Positions 1 through 9,336 are shown, counted from the stretch's first letter. The stretch: 64,000 nucleotides of DNA from DASRLE01 sp963825315 (GCA_963825315.1 CAWGST010000002.1:744001-808000); one strand, 5' to 3'. Program-made: numbers and translations. The notes: a model not told the origin generated them from the letters alone.

Positions 1-71
1 CGCGCCAGCGTTTGACGCTGGCTTTGCAGTTCCGCCGGCAGGTTGTCCAAGAGTAGTTTCACGCGGTTCAA
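1..71 (-). CDS. Partial hypothetical protein, N-terminal end only
   Basis: A minus-strand reading frame runs off the left edge of the window. A TTG start at 71-69 lies 7 nt downstream of a good Shine-Dalgarno-like AGGGAGG (positions 85-79, minus strand); an upstream ATG at 92 has no such signal. The short visible peptide (NRVKLLLDNLPAEL) is amphipathic. Too little is visible to assign a family, and the call rests only on the ribosome-binding site and the open frame. Confidence 0.3.
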   Translation of the reverse strand, partial: MNRVKLLLDNLPAELQSQRQTLA

Positions 72-214
72 TTTAAGGCCTCCCTGCCTCATCGGCAAGC
101 GGATACCCCGGAAATGGCGGGCGGCGGCAACGTTGCGGGGGGACGGTTCGCGGTTGAGAATGGAGAATTGAAAGGTTGTGCTCGAACGGGAATTGGTGTT
201 GAATCAACGGGCCG

Positions 215-559
215 ATGAATACAACACATCCATTCACAACGACGGCTTTTGACGTGCCCGGTTACCGGACAGTCAAGAATTTTGGCGTGGTCCGGGGGAT
301 CGTGGTGCGGTCGCGGTCGGTGGTGGGCAATTTCGGCGCGAGTATCCAGAGCTTCTTTGGCGGGAATATCACCATTTACACCGAATTGTGCGAACAGACG
401 CGGGACGACGCGTTTCGGGACATGATCGCGCACGCCAACCAGTTGAACGCCAACGCGGTGATCGGGGTGCGGTACGACGCCACGGAGCTGGCGCCCGGCA
501 TAACGGAAGTGTTGTGCTACGGCACGGCGGTGCAGGTGGAGCCGGCGGCGGCCAGTTGA
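215..559 (+). CDS. YbjQ/UPF0145 family protein
   Basis: A 114-residue protein matching the small YbjQ (UPF0145, heavy-metal-binding-like domain) family in length and pattern. After a short N-terminal strand it has the family-like GVVRGIVVRSRSVV segment (residues 26-39), then an acidic helix, and the hallmark NANAVIGVRYD near residue 80 followed by a closing beta strand. Family members form small oligomeric beta-rich assemblies; their biochemical role is not settled. It stands alone, 70 bp upstream of yebC on the same strand, so co-transcription is possible. Confidence 0.8.
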   Translation: MNTTHPFTTTAFDVPGYRTVKNFGVVRGIVVRSRSVVGNFGASIQSFFGGNITIYTELCEQTRDDAFRDMIAHANQLNANAVIGVRYDATELAPGITEVLCYGTAVQVEPAAAS

Positions 560-629
560 ATCCAGGAGCGCGCATTGAACCGCCGCTCCAGCGCCCGAAT
601 CCCCCGCCGTTGATGAACGAGGACTCTTT

Positions 630-1358
630 ATGTCAGGACACAGCAGATGGGCAAAGGTAAAACATTTTAAAGGAGGGATTGACGCCAAGCGCGCGAAGAT
701 ATTCGCGAAATTAAGCAAGGAAATCACCATCGCGGCCAGGCTGGCGGGAGGGGATGCGGCGATGAATCCGCGTTTGCGGATGGTGCTGTTGAAATGCCGC
801 GCGGCCAACATGCCCAATGACAACATCGAGCGCGCGGTCAAACGCGGCGCCGGCGGAGGCGAAGCCGTTGAGTACAGCGACCTCCATTACGAAGTGTTCG
901 GCCCGCATGGCGTGGCCATCCTGGTTGAATTGAGCACGGACAATAAAAATCGCACCGCGGCGGAAATCCGCAGCCTGCTGACCAAAAACGGCGGAACCAT
1001 TGCCACGGCCGGTTCGGTCACCCGGCTTTTTCAGCGCAAGGGGCAGATCATTGTGTTGCGCGAAGCGGCTGGCGAAGATCAATTGATGGAGCTGGCGTTG
1101 GAGGCGGGCGCGGAAGATTTCAGGAGCGACGAAGCGGGCTTCGAGATATTGACCGATCCCGCGCGCCTGGAAGCGGTGCACAAGGCGGTTGAGGCCAGGG
1201 GGATCAAGGCCGCCGGGGCCGAGGTGACGTGGCTGCCGGTCAGCACGGTGCCGTTGAGCGACACAAAGGCGGCCGAGGAAACCAGCCGCTTGATTGATCT
1301 GTTGGAGGAGCACGACGATGTCAAAGACGTTTACTCCAACGCGGAATTTCCGGCATGA
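630..1358 (+). CDS. yebC: YebC/PmpR family regulator (translation factor/DNA-binding)
   Basis: A 242-residue protein of normal family length that begins with the diagnostic MSGHSRWAKVKHFKG and continues with KRAKIFAKLSKEI, the three-domain YebC/PmpR signature. Family members were long annotated as transcriptional regulators; recent work connects them to relieving ribosome stalling at proline stretches. Cytoplasmic. The stop codon overlaps the ATG of the following exporter gene (ATGA at 1355-1358), so the two are probably translationally coupled, although no functional link is obvious. Confidence 0.95.
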   Translation: MSGHSRWAKVKHFKGGIDAKRAKIFAKLSKEITIAARLAGGDAAMNPRLRMVLLKCRAANMPNDNIERAVKRGAGGGEAVEYSDLHYEVFGPHGVAILVELSTDNKNRTAAEIRSLLTKNGGTIATAGSVTRLFQRKGQIIVLREAAGEDQLMELALEAGAEDFRSDEAGFEILTDPARLEAVHKAVEARGIKAAGAEVTWLPVSTVPLSDTKAAEETSRLIDLLEEHDDVKDVYSNAEFPA

Positions 1359-4189
1359 CATGGGTGGGTGACACTCTTTTTGCGCGGCTGCTGCGCGCAT
1401 TGGCGCGGCAGGTGTGCCGGCATCCGCAATGGTTTATCCTTCCGCAGATTCTCCTGTTTGTCCTGAGCGTGGTCTATACGGCCACCCATTGGGCGGTGGA
1501 CATGAATAAGGACAACCTTGTTGGAGGGTCCACCCACAAGGTTTACATGAAATTCCGCCAGGAATTTCCGGGGGAGGACGAATTGGCCGTGGTGGTGCAA
1601 AGCGGCGACATGGAACGCAATCGCCAGTTCGTGGAGAGGCTGGCAGCCAGAGTGGAGCGGGAAACCAATTTGTTCACCGACGTGTTTTACAAGGGGGACT
1701 TGGCGGCGCTGGGGCGCAAGGCGCTGTTGTTCATGCCGGAAGACGATTTGAAGAAGCTGCAACAAACCCTCAAGGATTACCGGCCCTTCATCCAGGAATT
1801 CACGGAAGCGACCAATCTGGATTCGTTTTTCGGGCTGGTCAACAAACAATTTCGAACCGCCAAACAGGAGGAAAACGCGCAGAACAACGCGCTGATCAAC
1901 GCCATCCCCGCCTTGCAACGCATCGTGGAGCAGGCCTCGGACAGTTTGTCCCGGCCGGGGACGCCGGTCTCGCCAGGCGTCACCGCGCTCTTTGGCAATG
2001 GGGAGGAAGCGGAGAGGCGGATGTACATCACCTTTGCCCACGGCCAGATTTACCTCGTGACCGCCCGGTCCCGCTCCCCGGCCGTGGTTTCACAGGCGGT
2101 CGAACGCATGCGGGAACTGATGCGGGAAACGGAAATCGAAGTGCCCGGCTTGAATGCGGGCCTGACCGGCGAGCCGGTGCTGGATTACGACGAAATGCAG
2201 CAGGCAACGCGGGATTCCATCCTGGCCAGTGTGGTGACGCTGGTCATCAGTTCACTTATTTTTATTTATGCCTACAAGCAAACCGGCCGGCCTCTGAAAG
2301 CGGTGGCGTGCCTCATCATCGGTTTGGGCTACACCATGGCTTTTACCTTCCTGGTGGTCGGCCATTTAAATATTTTGACCGTTACGTTCGCGCCGATTTT
2401 GATCGGGCTGGCCATTGATTTTGGCATCCACCTGATCACGCGCTTCGAGGAAGAAATGCGCCATGGCCGCACACCCGTCCAAGCCGTGGACCGGGCCATG
2501 GTTTTCACCGGGCAGGGGATTATCACGGGCGCGCTGACCACGGCGATGGCGTTTCTGGCCATGGGGTTGACCGACTTCAAGGGCATCCGGGAGATGGGCA
2601 TTATTTCAGGGGGCGGTTTGGTGCTTTGCCTGATTCCGATGATGACGCTCCTGCCAGTATTGCTGATGAAGGGCCGGCAAAATGTGATTGACCACGAACA
2701 GGGCATCGAAGTGGAAAAAAGAGCGCGGATCGAAAACTTTTGGCTGCAACGGCCGGTGCTGGTGGTCGTGCTGACGCTGCTCTCCTGCGCGGCCGCGGCC
2801 CTGCAATTTAAAAGGGTTTATTTCGATTACAATCTGCTGCACATGCAGAGCCGGGGACTGGCGGCGGTGGTGTATGAGAAAAAGCTCCTGTTTTCCGGGC
2901 AGTCGGTTCTTTCCGCGGCGGTGGTGGCCGATAATTTGCAGGAGGCGCGGGAGATCGAGAAGAAAGTGGGGACACTGCCGACGGTGGCCAGCGTGGATGG
3001 CGACGACAGAGGCGAACCGGTCTTTGCCTTGTTGACCGGAGACCAGACGGGCAAGCTGCAGTTGGTCAATGCGATCAAGGACGAAGTTGGCGATTTGCAT
3101 TTTGCCAACCCGGATGAGGATCCATTCCACCTCCATGAACCCAACTCGGCGGACACTGTTCAAAGGGCGGTTAAGATGGAAGCGGAGGAGAATCAAGTCC
3201 GCCTCCATGACCTCAGCGCGACACTTTACGGCACCATGGGCTACCTGGGCCAAGCCGCCGACGCGGTGGAAAAGGACCGGCCGGAACTGGCCAAACAATT
3301 GCTCGCATTGCGGCTGGCCGTCAGCGATTTCCGCGTCAAAATGTTGAGTGGCGGGCTGTTGATTCCGCAACGGCTGGGCAAGTTCCAGCAGGCTTTGTTC
3401 GATGATATACGCCATACTTTCGAGACGATCAAAAACCAGGACACGAGCAGTCGCTTGAAGCCGGCGGATTTGCCGCCCGCCTTGCACAATCAGTTTATTG
3501 GCCGCACTGGCAGGTACAAGGTGGAGGTCTTTCCGAAATATGACATATGGCAGCACGATAATCAGCGGGATTTCATTGCGCAATTGCGACAGGCTTTGAG
3601 CCCCAACGGCAGCAAAGTAACCGGGACGCCCGTCCAGCTTTACGAATACACGACACTCCTCAAAGAAAGTTATCAGCAAGCCGCTCTGTATGCCCTGGTG
3701 GCGATTGCGATCATGGTGTTCCTTCACTTCCGGTCCATACCGTGCGTCATCCTTTCTCTTCTGCCAGTGGCCATCGGCAGCGTTTGGACCGCCGGAGTGA
3801 TGGGGCTGTTCGGCATTCCGTTTAATCCCGCCAATATTATGACGTTGCCCCTGGTCATCGGCATCGGCGTGACCAACGGAATCCAAATCCTCAATCGTGT
3901 GGCTGAGGAACAGAATCCGCGCATTCTGGCCAAAAGCACCGGCAAAGCCGTTTTGGTGTCGGGCCTGACGGCCCTGACCGGGTTCGGGAGCCTGACTCTG
4001 GCCAAACACCAGGGACTTCAAAGCTTGGGATTTGTGATGGCGATTGGCATCGCCGCTTGCTTGGTCGCGGCCCTGACATTTTTGCCGGCAGCGCTCAATA
4101 TCCTGGCGCAATACGGTTGGAGCGTCACAAAAAAAAGACCCAGTAGCGACAATGCAAGGTCGCCACTGGGTCTGGAGGAACCGAGGTAA
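1355..4189 (+). CDS. MMPL/RND-superfamily exporter, HpnN-like
   Basis: A 944-residue polytopic inner-membrane protein with the RND two-fold layout: one N-terminal transmembrane segment (about residues 25-45), a long periplasmic domain, a bundle of helices around residues 285-440 with FAPILIGLAIDFGIH, a second membrane span near 465, another large periplasmic domain, and a second helix bundle (about 770-930) with LPLVIGIGVTNGIQI. The acidic/glycine helix motifs resemble those used for proton coupling. Closest in style to HpnN, which moves hopanoids to the outer membrane, but no hopanoid genes are in the window, so the substrate is inferred. Start overlaps the yebC stop. Confidence 0.85.
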   Translation: MTWVGDTLFARLLRALARQVCRHPQWFILPQILLFVLSVVYTATHWAVDMNKDNLVGGSTHKVYMKFRQEFPGEDELAVVVQSGDMERNRQFVERLAARVERETNLFTDVFYKGDLAALGRKALLFMPEDDLKKLQQTLKDYRPFIQEFTEATNLDSFFGLVNKQFRTAKQEENAQNNALINAIPALQRIVEQASDSLSRPGTPVSPGVTALFGNGEEAERRMYITFAHGQIYLVTARSRSPAVVSQAVERMRELMRETEIEVPGLNAGLTGEPVLDYDEMQQATRDSILASVVTLVISSLIFIYAYKQTGRPLKAVACLIIGLGYTMAFTFLVVGHLNILTVTFAPILIGLAIDFGIHLITRFEEEMRHGRTPVQAVDRAMVFTGQGIITGALTTAMAFLAMGLTDFKGIREMGIISGGGLVLCLIPMMTLLPVLLMKGRQNVIDHEQGIEVEKRARIENFWLQRPVLVVVLTLLSCAAAALQFKRVYFDYNLLHMQSRGLAAVVYEKKLLFSGQSVLSAAVVADNLQEAREIEKKVGTLPTVASVDGDDRGEPVFALLTGDQTGKLQLVNAIKDEVGDLHFANPDEDPFHLHEPNSADTVQRAVKMEAEENQVRLHDLSATLYGTMGYLGQAADAVEKDRPELAKQLLALRLAVSDFRVKMLSGGLLIPQRLGKFQQALFDDIRHTFETIKNQDTSSRLKPADLPPALHNQFIGRTGRYKVEVFPKYDIWQHDNQRDFIAQLRQALSPNGSKVTGTPVQLYEYTTLLKESYQQAALYALVAIAIMVFLHFRSIPCVILSLLPVAIGSVWTAGVMGLFGIPFNPANIMTLPLVIGIGVTNGIQILNRVAEEQNPRILAKSTGKAVLVSGLTALTGFGSLTLAKHQGLQSLGFVMAIGIAACLVAALTFLPAALNILAQYGWSVTKKRPSSDNARSPLGLEEPR
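4136..4173 (-). terminator. Stem-loop with T-run on the minus strand, inside the exporter 3' end
   Basis: Positions 4136-4144 plus 4146-4150 pair with 4159-4163 plus 4165-4173 (14 bp with one A.C mismatch, 8-nt loop). Read on the minus strand it is followed by eight T residues (4136-4129), the form of an intrinsic terminator. It lies inside the last codons of the exporter and no minus-strand gene is apparent upstream, so its use is unclear. Confidence 0.4.
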
Positions 4190-4288
4190 AAACCTCAATT
4201 GATAGACAAATGATACGATCTAATCTGGCAAAGTCAACGCAAATCTTGTTAACGTTGCCGTCGGAAAATGGCCGGGGAGAAGCTATTT

Positions 4289-4302
4289 CGATAACGTTAT
4301 CG
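4289..4302. promoter_or_regulatory. 14-bp perfect palindrome, LacI-family operator-like
   Basis: CGATAACGTTATCG is a perfect palindrome in the gap between the exporter and the secreted protein at 4403, about 100 bp upstream of that start. The central CG-flanked dyad resembles operators of LacI/PurR-type repressors. A related half-site (TTAACGTT) occurs near 4249. No LacI-type regulator is in the window; the role is inferred. Confidence 0.4.
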
Positions 4303-4402
4303 TTAACGCTTGGTTTTGAGCTTTTTGGGGTGAGAGAGGTGAATGCCAATTGGAATGCTTGACGTATTCAACCAGGCTTCTAGCATCCTGCTGCGTCTGA
4401 AC

Positions 4403-5857
4403 ATGAGGCTGATGATTCAAAAACTCGTCGTCATTTTTTCCTGTGCCCTGGCCCTTCCGGCACTCGGTCAAGAAGAGGACGGCGTGGCGGCAGGACCGCT
4501 TTTCTCGGAATTCCCGTTGACACTGTCATCGGGGTATCGATGCGAGGCGGCCGGCCCATTGTTTTATTCCCAACAAACCGAATCGCAGCGGCAATGGGCG
4601 TTGCCTCCGTTCTATTGTTACACGCGGACGCCGGAGGTGGATTGGACTGAGATGGAAATCCTCTATCCGATCATCAGTTACCGCCGGTTCGGAGGGGAGT
4701 ATCGGCTGCAAATTGTGGAGTTTTTCAGTTTTTCCGGGGGCCAGGCGTCCCTGGAAACCGGGGTGCGGCGATTCACGATATTTCCGTTTTATTTCCAGCA
4801 GCGCGCGCCGGATACGAACCTGAATTATACCGCAGTTGTGCCGTTTTACGGCGACCTGAAGAACCGGTTGTTTCGTGATGAAATAAAATTTGTCATGTAT
4901 CCGCTCTATTCGGAAACACGCAAAAGGGACGTGGTCACGGACAATTACCTTTACCCGTTTTTTGACGTGCGCCGCGGCGATCACTTGACAGGCTGGCAAT
5001 TCTGGCCTGTCGCCGGCGTCGAGCACAAAACACCCACGCTGCGGACCAACTCGCTGGATGAAGTGGAAACCGTGGGCGGCTACGACAAGTATTTTGCCGC
5101 CTGGCCGTTTTATCTCAAGAGCAGGGCCGGCTTGGGCACAACCAATGAGCAAGCGAGCATGACTGTGACGCCATTTTACCATCACAGCCAGTCTGCGACG
5201 CGCGACGAAACGTCCTACGGCTGGCCGCTGGGTTACAACGTGGTCGAAGACAGGGAAAAAAAGTATGTTGAACACGATTTTGCCTGGCCGCTCTTCGTGG
5301 TGGCGCGCGGGGAAAGGAGGGTGACGCGCGTCTTCCCGTTTTACAGCCGGGCCGGCAACACCAATTTGGAAAGCGATTTTTATCTCTGGCCGGTTTACAA
5401 ATTCAACCGGTTGGAATCCGGCCCGCTGGAGCGGCGGCGGACCCGCATTTTGTTTTTCCTCTACTCCGACACGATTGAAACAAACGCCGAATCGGGCGCC
5501 CGGTTTCGTCGGACGGATTTTTGGCCGTTCTACACCTTTCACCGGGATACTGAGGGCAACCAGCGGTGGCAGGCTTTCGCCTTTTTGGAGCCGTTTTTTC
5601 CCAACAACCGCAGCATGACGCGCGAGTATTCGCAAGTCTGGTCCGTCTGGCGCTGTGAAAAAAACCACAAGAGCGGCGCGGCCAGCCAGTCGCTGCTCTG
5701 GAATCTTTACCGCCGCGAAGAGACGCCGCGGTCGAAAAATTGCTCGCTCTTGTTTGGTGTTTTCCAGTATCAATCAGGGGCGGAAGGCTGGCGCTGGCGC
5801 GTCTGTCATGTGACCGTGGGAAAAAAGACGGCGCGCGGCGCCGCGCCTGAATCGTGA
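4403..5857 (+). CDS. Secreted beta-rich hypothetical protein with repeated F/W/Y-P-F/L-Y motifs
   Basis: From the ATG at 4403 the protein is 484 residues and starts with a clear signal peptide (MIQKLVVIFSCALALPALGQ, cut after GQ). The ATG at 4343 would add 20 residues before the signal, so the internal start is preferred. The body carries a motif of the form aromatic-P-F/L-Y (FPFYF, VPFYG, YPLYS, WPFYL, TPFYH, WPLFV, FPFYS, WPVYK) about every 30-45 residues, which suggests a repeated beta-hairpin architecture, possibly an outer-membrane or periplasmic beta sheet protein. Function unknown. Its TGA overlaps the ATG of mlaE (TGATG), tying it to the lipid-transport operon. Confidence 0.7.
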   Translation: MRLMIQKLVVIFSCALALPALGQEEDGVAAGPLFSEFPLTLSSGYRCEAAGPLFYSQQTESQRQWALPPFYCYTRTPEVDWTEMEILYPIISYRRFGGEYRLQIVEFFSFSGGQASLETGVRRFTIFPFYFQQRAPDTNLNYTAVVPFYGDLKNRLFRDEIKFVMYPLYSETRKRDVVTDNYLYPFFDVRRGDHLTGWQFWPVAGVEHKTPTLRTNSLDEVETVGGYDKYFAAWPFYLKSRAGLGTTNEQASMTVTPFYHHSQSATRDETSYGWPLGYNVVEDREKKYVEHDFAWPLFVVARGERRVTRVFPFYSRAGNTNLESDFYLWPVYKFNRLESGPLERRRTRILFFLYSDTIETNAESGARFRRTDFWPFYTFHRDTEGNQRWQAFAFLEPFFPNNRSMTREYSQVWSVWRCEKNHKSGAASQSLLWNLYRREETPRSKNCSLLFGVFQYQSGAEGWRWRVCHVTVGKKTARGAAPES

Positions 5858-6603
5858 TGTTCCAACATATCGGAGAAATCATAGTGCTGTTTTGGCGGAC
5901 GCTGCAGGCGCTGCCGCTGTGCTGGCGCCACCGCGGCAAGATTTTTGATCAACTCTTCGAGATTGGCAATGTCAGCCTTTTCATGGTCTGCATTCTCTCC
6001 CTTTTTATCGCGGGCGTGACGGCCTTGGAAACCGGGCCGGTCATGGTCGAACACGGTCTGGGCACCTTTGTCGGCGGGAGCATTGGCCTTGCCGTGTGCG
6101 AGGAATTTGCCCCGGTCTTTATGGCCATCCTGATTGCCGGGCGCATCGGTTCGGCCATGGCCGCGGAAATCGGCTCCATGCGGGTCTATCAGGAGATTGA
6201 CGCTTTGCGCACCATGAATATCGATCCGGTTCATTATCTCGTCCTGCCGCGGATGGTCGCCATTGCCTTGGCCCTGCCGGCCCTGGTCATGTTTTCCATT
6301 CCTGTCGGCTGGTTTGGCGGGGCGCTCGTCTCGTCCCTTAACCATCAGATCGCCATCAACTTCACCAGTTTTTTCGAGAGCTTGCGCGACGAGGTCAAAT
6401 CGGGAGACGTCTTTAAGGGGATATTCAAGTCATTTGTTTTCGCCCTGGCCATTGGCATCATCTCCTGCCATCAGGGCTTGATGACTCGGGGCGGCCCGCG
6501 CGCCATCGGCCGGAGCGTGACCAAGGCGGTTGTGAACTCCATCGTGGTGATTTTGATCCTGGATTACTTCCTGACACGATTGTTGCTTTACCTCCCAAAA
6601 TGA
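5857..6603 (+). CDS. mlaE: MlaE/YrbE-type ABC transporter permease
   Basis: A roughly 248-residue integral membrane protein of the MlaE family, the inner-membrane permease of the MlaFEDB phospholipid transport system. Several hydrophobic helices are visible with the family region GLAVCEEFAPVFMAILIAGRIG and EIGSMRVYQEIDALRTM (residues about 85-125), and RGGPRAIGRSVTKAVVNS near the C-terminus. The ATG at 5857 overlaps the upstream TGA; a GTG at 5854 is an alternative. It overlaps the next gene by 4 bp (ATGA), as expected for an mlaE-mlaF-mlaD operon that maintains outer-membrane lipid asymmetry. Confidence 0.93.
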   Translation: MFQHIGEIIVLFWRTLQALPLCWRHRGKIFDQLFEIGNVSLFMVCILSLFIAGVTALETGPVMVEHGLGTFVGGSIGLAVCEEFAPVFMAILIAGRIGSAMAAEIGSMRVYQEIDALRTMNIDPVHYLVLPRMVAIALALPALVMFSIPVGWFGGALVSSLNHQIAINFTSFFESLRDEVKSGDVFKGIFKSFVFALAIGIISCHQGLMTRGGPRAIGRSVTKAVVNSIVVILILDYFLTRLLLYLPK

Positions 6604-7373
6604 GCCCCGCCCCCAGCCAACCGGAAAATGTGAGCGTCGAAGTGCGCGGCCTGCGCAAGAGCTTCGGCAGTTTGGAAGTGTTGAAGGGCATCTGTTTCAA
6701 AGTCAATTCGGGCGAAATTTTTGTCATCATGGGGCCGAGCGGCAGCGGCAAGAGCGTTTTGCTCAGGCACATTATCGGTTTGGAAACGCCGGACGCCGGG
6801 GAAATCCTCGTCCAGGGCGAGCCGGTGGGCGCGAGGGACATGCGCGACAAATACCGCATGGCCATGGTGTTTCAGTCCGCCGCGTTGCTGACCTCGTTGA
6901 GCGTGGGTGAAAACGTCGGACTTTATCTGACCGAACACTTTCTCAAAACGCCCGCGGAAATCGCCGCCATCGTGGCCAGCAAGCTCGAGGCGGTCGGCTT
7001 GCAAGGACTGGAGGACCGCGCGCCCGGCGAGCTTTCCGGCGGCATGCAAAAACGGGTGGCCATTGCCCGCGCGCTGGTCATGGAACCGCAATTATTTTTG
7101 TTTGACGAACCGACGGCCGAATTGGACCCGCCCATGGCCGTGACCGTTGACGAGGAAATTTTGAAGTTGAAGAACCGCACCCACGCCACCTCGATCATCG
7201 TGACCCACGACCGCACGCTGGCCTTCAGCCTGGCGGACCGGGTGGCGATGATTTTTGACGGCCAAATAGTGTTTATCGGCACGCCGGACGCAGTGAAGCA
7301 GCAGGCCGATCCCCGCATCCACGAATTTATCTACGCCAAACCGCCAACCTCCAAATCACCTCTAATTTCATGA
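6600..7373 (+). CDS. mlaF: MlaF-type ABC transporter ATP-binding protein
   Basis: A 257-residue ATPase subunit energising the MlaE permease. Walker A is GPSGSGKSVLL (about residue 45), the Q-loop is VFQSAALL, the ABC signature is LSGGMQKRVAIARAL (about residue 145) and Walker B is LFLFDEPTAELDP, followed by the switch histidine in IIVTHD. The SGGMQKRV signature is typical of the Mla/Mkl subgroup. ATGA overlaps with both neighbours show tight translational coupling. Confidence 0.95.
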   Translation: MSPAPSQPENVSVEVRGLRKSFGSLEVLKGICFKVNSGEIFVIMGPSGSGKSVLLRHIIGLETPDAGEILVQGEPVGARDMRDKYRMAMVFQSAALLTSLSVGENVGLYLTEHFLKTPAEIAAIVASKLEAVGLQGLEDRAPGELSGGMQKRVAIARALVMEPQLFLFDEPTAELDPPMAVTVDEEILKLKNRTHATSIIVTHDRTLAFSLADRVAMIFDGQIVFIGTPDAVKQQADPRIHEFIYAKPPTSKSPLIS

Positions 7374-8362
7374 AAGATTCAGTTGAAAGCAAATTGGGAA
7401 TGTTTTTCGCCTTTGCCATAATCGCCTTGCTGGTCGTTTTGGAATTCGCGGGCGGATACAGTTTCCTCAAACGCGGCTACCGTCTGCACGCTCTCTTCAA
7501 AAACGTCCAGGAACTCAAGACGGGCGACTTTGTCAAGATGGCCGGCGTTCAAGTCGGCCGCGTCGAGAGCATCGTCCTGACCAATGGCTTTGCCGACGTG
7601 ACCCTGAATTTGCAAAGGAACACCGATGTGAAAACCGACAGCAAGGCCAGCCTCAAATTCACCGGTTTCATGGCCCAAAACTTTGTGGCGATTGAATTCG
7701 GCACCCCGGGCGGCGTGCGGGCGGAGGATGGGGCGTATTTGCAGACGGTCGAGCAGCCTGACTTGGGCGTGCTCATGGGCAAATTGGACAATGTGGCCAC
7801 AGGGGTGGAGAACCTGACCCGGAGTTTCAGCGGCGAAAGAATTGACAACCTCCTCGGGCCGATCACGGATTTCCTCAAAAACAACCAGACCAACCTCAGC
7901 GCCACCATCGCCAACATCAAAACGGTGTCGCAACGCATCGCCGACGGCAAGGGAACCGTCGGCAAACTGATCAACGAAGATACGCTTTACGTTTCCGCCC
8001 AGAACACGGTGAGCAATCTTGAAAACAGCGCCACGAACATACAGGGCCTCGCCGACCAGGCGCGCCTGCTTGTGACCAACATCAACCACACCGTCACCCG
8101 CATCAATTCGGGCGAGGGGACCATTGGCAAACTGGTGAAGGACGACACTCTCTACGTTGAAACGACCGGCTCCATGACCAACCTGCACCAGATTTTGCTG
8201 AAGATTAACCACGGCCAGGGCACCGTCGGCCAACTCATCAACGACGACAGCACCTTGAAGAACCTCAAGGTTTCCATGCAAAAACTGGACAAGGCGACCG
8301 AGAGTCTGGAAGACACAGGCCCGTTGAGCGTGATGGGCTCGATGGTCAGCACTCTTTTCTGA
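7370..8362 (+). CDS. mlaD: MlaD/MCE-domain lipid-transport protein
   Basis: A 330-residue protein with one N-terminal transmembrane helix (about residues 10-30) and a single MCE domain (about 35-115, with LKTGDFVKMAGVQVGRV). MCE proteins form hexameric rings that receive lipids at the MlaE permease. After the MCE domain there is a long helical region containing three spaced copies of a G-x-GT-h-G-K/Q-L-h-x-D/E-D motif (near residues 197, 250 and 284), a periodic extension seen in longer MCE proteins. The 3' end overlaps the convergent ubiE gene by 17 bp. Confidence 0.93.
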   Translation: MKDSVESKLGMFFAFAIIALLVVLEFAGGYSFLKRGYRLHALFKNVQELKTGDFVKMAGVQVGRVESIVLTNGFADVTLNLQRNTDVKTDSKASLKFTGFMAQNFVAIEFGTPGGVRAEDGAYLQTVEQPDLGVLMGKLDNVATGVENLTRSFSGERIDNLLGPITDFLKNNQTNLSATIANIKTVSQRIADGKGTVGKLINEDTLYVSAQNTVSNLENSATNIQGLADQARLLVTNINHTVTRINSGEGTIGKLVKDDTLYVETTGSMTNLHQILLKINHGQGTVGQLINDDSTLKNLKVSMQKLDKATESLEDTGPLSVMGSMVSTLF

Positions 8363-9092
8363 CCCGCCCGAAATGGATGCTCATGGCCCCGCCCAGCAAA
8401 TGGCGCACCTGAATATCACGGCAATCGAGCGCCTCCATTTTGGCGGCGACACCGCGTTGGGCCGGGTAATCGCGCAATGATTCAAAAATGTAGGCGTGCG
8501 TCGCCGCATCTTTGCAGAAGACTTTTCCGAAGAGCGGCACAAAGAATTTCAGCCAGGCAAAATAAATGATCCGCCAGGCCTTGTTCTCCGGCTTGCCGAA
8601 ATCCAGCACCAGCACGCGGCCGTCCGCACGGGCCACCCGCGCCATTTCCTCCAACCCGCGTTCCCAACTGGCCAGATTGCGCAGCCCGTAGCCAACGGTC
8701 ACCACATCGAACGAACCATCGGCAAAAGGGATTTCGAGGGCGTCGGCGCAAATAAATTGCAGCCGTGCCGGATCGGCGCCGCCAGGGACATTTTTGGCGC
8801 GCTCTTGCGCCACGGCCAGCATGGCGGGGCTGAAATCGATTCCGACCACGCCGGCCCCGGCCGCCTGCAAGGCGAAGGCGATATCGCCGGTGCCGCAACA
8901 AAGGTCCAGCGCGCGGTCGCCGGGCTTGATTTCGGCCATTTTGAGGAGAGCGCGCTTCCAACGCCTGTGCAAACCGAGGCTCTGCAAATCATTGATGAGA
9001 TCATAGCGCGGGGCGATGGCGGCAAAGAGGTCACCCACTTTGGCGGCCCGTTGCTCTCCCGGTTGATGGAATTTATTGCTCAAACCGTACAA
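8346..9092 (-). CDS. ubiE: Demethylmenaquinone/ubiquinone C-methyltransferase UbiE/MenG
   Basis: A 248-residue class I SAM-dependent methyltransferase. The family start region (VGDLFAAIAPRYDLINDLQSLGLHR), the SAM-binding motif I LDLCCGTGDIAF (about residue 65), GIDFSPAMLAVA and DVVTVGYGLRNL are all present; the last is diagnostic for UbiE/MenG. It methylates the demethyl-quinone ring in the last step of menaquinone or in ubiquinone synthesis. Because no other quinone genes are here, which quinone is made cannot be told. Transcribed convergently to the mla operon. Confidence 0.93.
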   Translation of the reverse strand: MYGLSNKFHQPGEQRAAKVGDLFAAIAPRYDLINDLQSLGLHRRWKRALLKMAEIKPGDRALDLCCGTGDIAFALQAAGAGVVGIDFSPAMLAVAQERAKNVPGGADPARLQFICADALEIPFADGSFDVVTVGYGLRNLASWERGLEEMARVARADGRVLVLDFGKPENKAWRIIYFAWLKFFVPLFGKVFCKDAATHAYIFESLRDYPAQRGVAAKMEALDCRDIQVRHLLGGAMSIHFGRVRKEC

Positions 9093-9237
9093 TTGCCAAA
9101 ATTCATCCTCTGAAGCAATGGCGCTTCCAATGGGTCGCCCCGGCCCTTCGGAGAACGAATTTCAAGGTTGTTTTTCGTGGAATTTTTTCGGCTTGCAATT
9201 GGGCGGGATTGCCTTAATTTTGCGGGGTTTAGAGGAA

Positions 9238-9314
9238 GCGAGCGTAGCTCAGCCTGGTAGAGCGTCACCTTGCCAAGGTGATTGTCGAGGGTTCGAATCC
9301 CTTCGCTCGCTCCA
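9238..9314 (+). tRNA. tRNA-Gly(GCC), canonical
   Basis: Complete cloverleaf: acceptor GCGAGCG pairs with CGCTCGC, D-stem GCTC/GAGC, anticodon stem TCACC/GGTGA with loop TTGCCAA (anticodon GCC), T-stem GAGGG/CCCTT with the canonical T-loop TTCGAAT, discriminator T and encoded CCA. It has the usual U54-U55-C56, in contrast with the tRNA array 4.6 kb downstream. Its 3' end is duplicated near 50.1 kb. Confidence 0.97.
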
Positions 9315-9336
9315 TTTTTTACCTCGGAAGCCCCCA
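9292..9336 (+). repeat. Left copy of 45-bp direct repeat spanning the tRNA-Gly 3' end (att-like)
   Basis: This segment runs from the T-loop through CCA and 22 nt of flank. It matches 50099-50143 at 41 of 45 positions in the same orientation. Integrases commonly use the T-arm to 3' end of tRNA genes as attachment sites, so this could be attL or the rebuilt tRNA end of an island. Confidence 0.6.
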
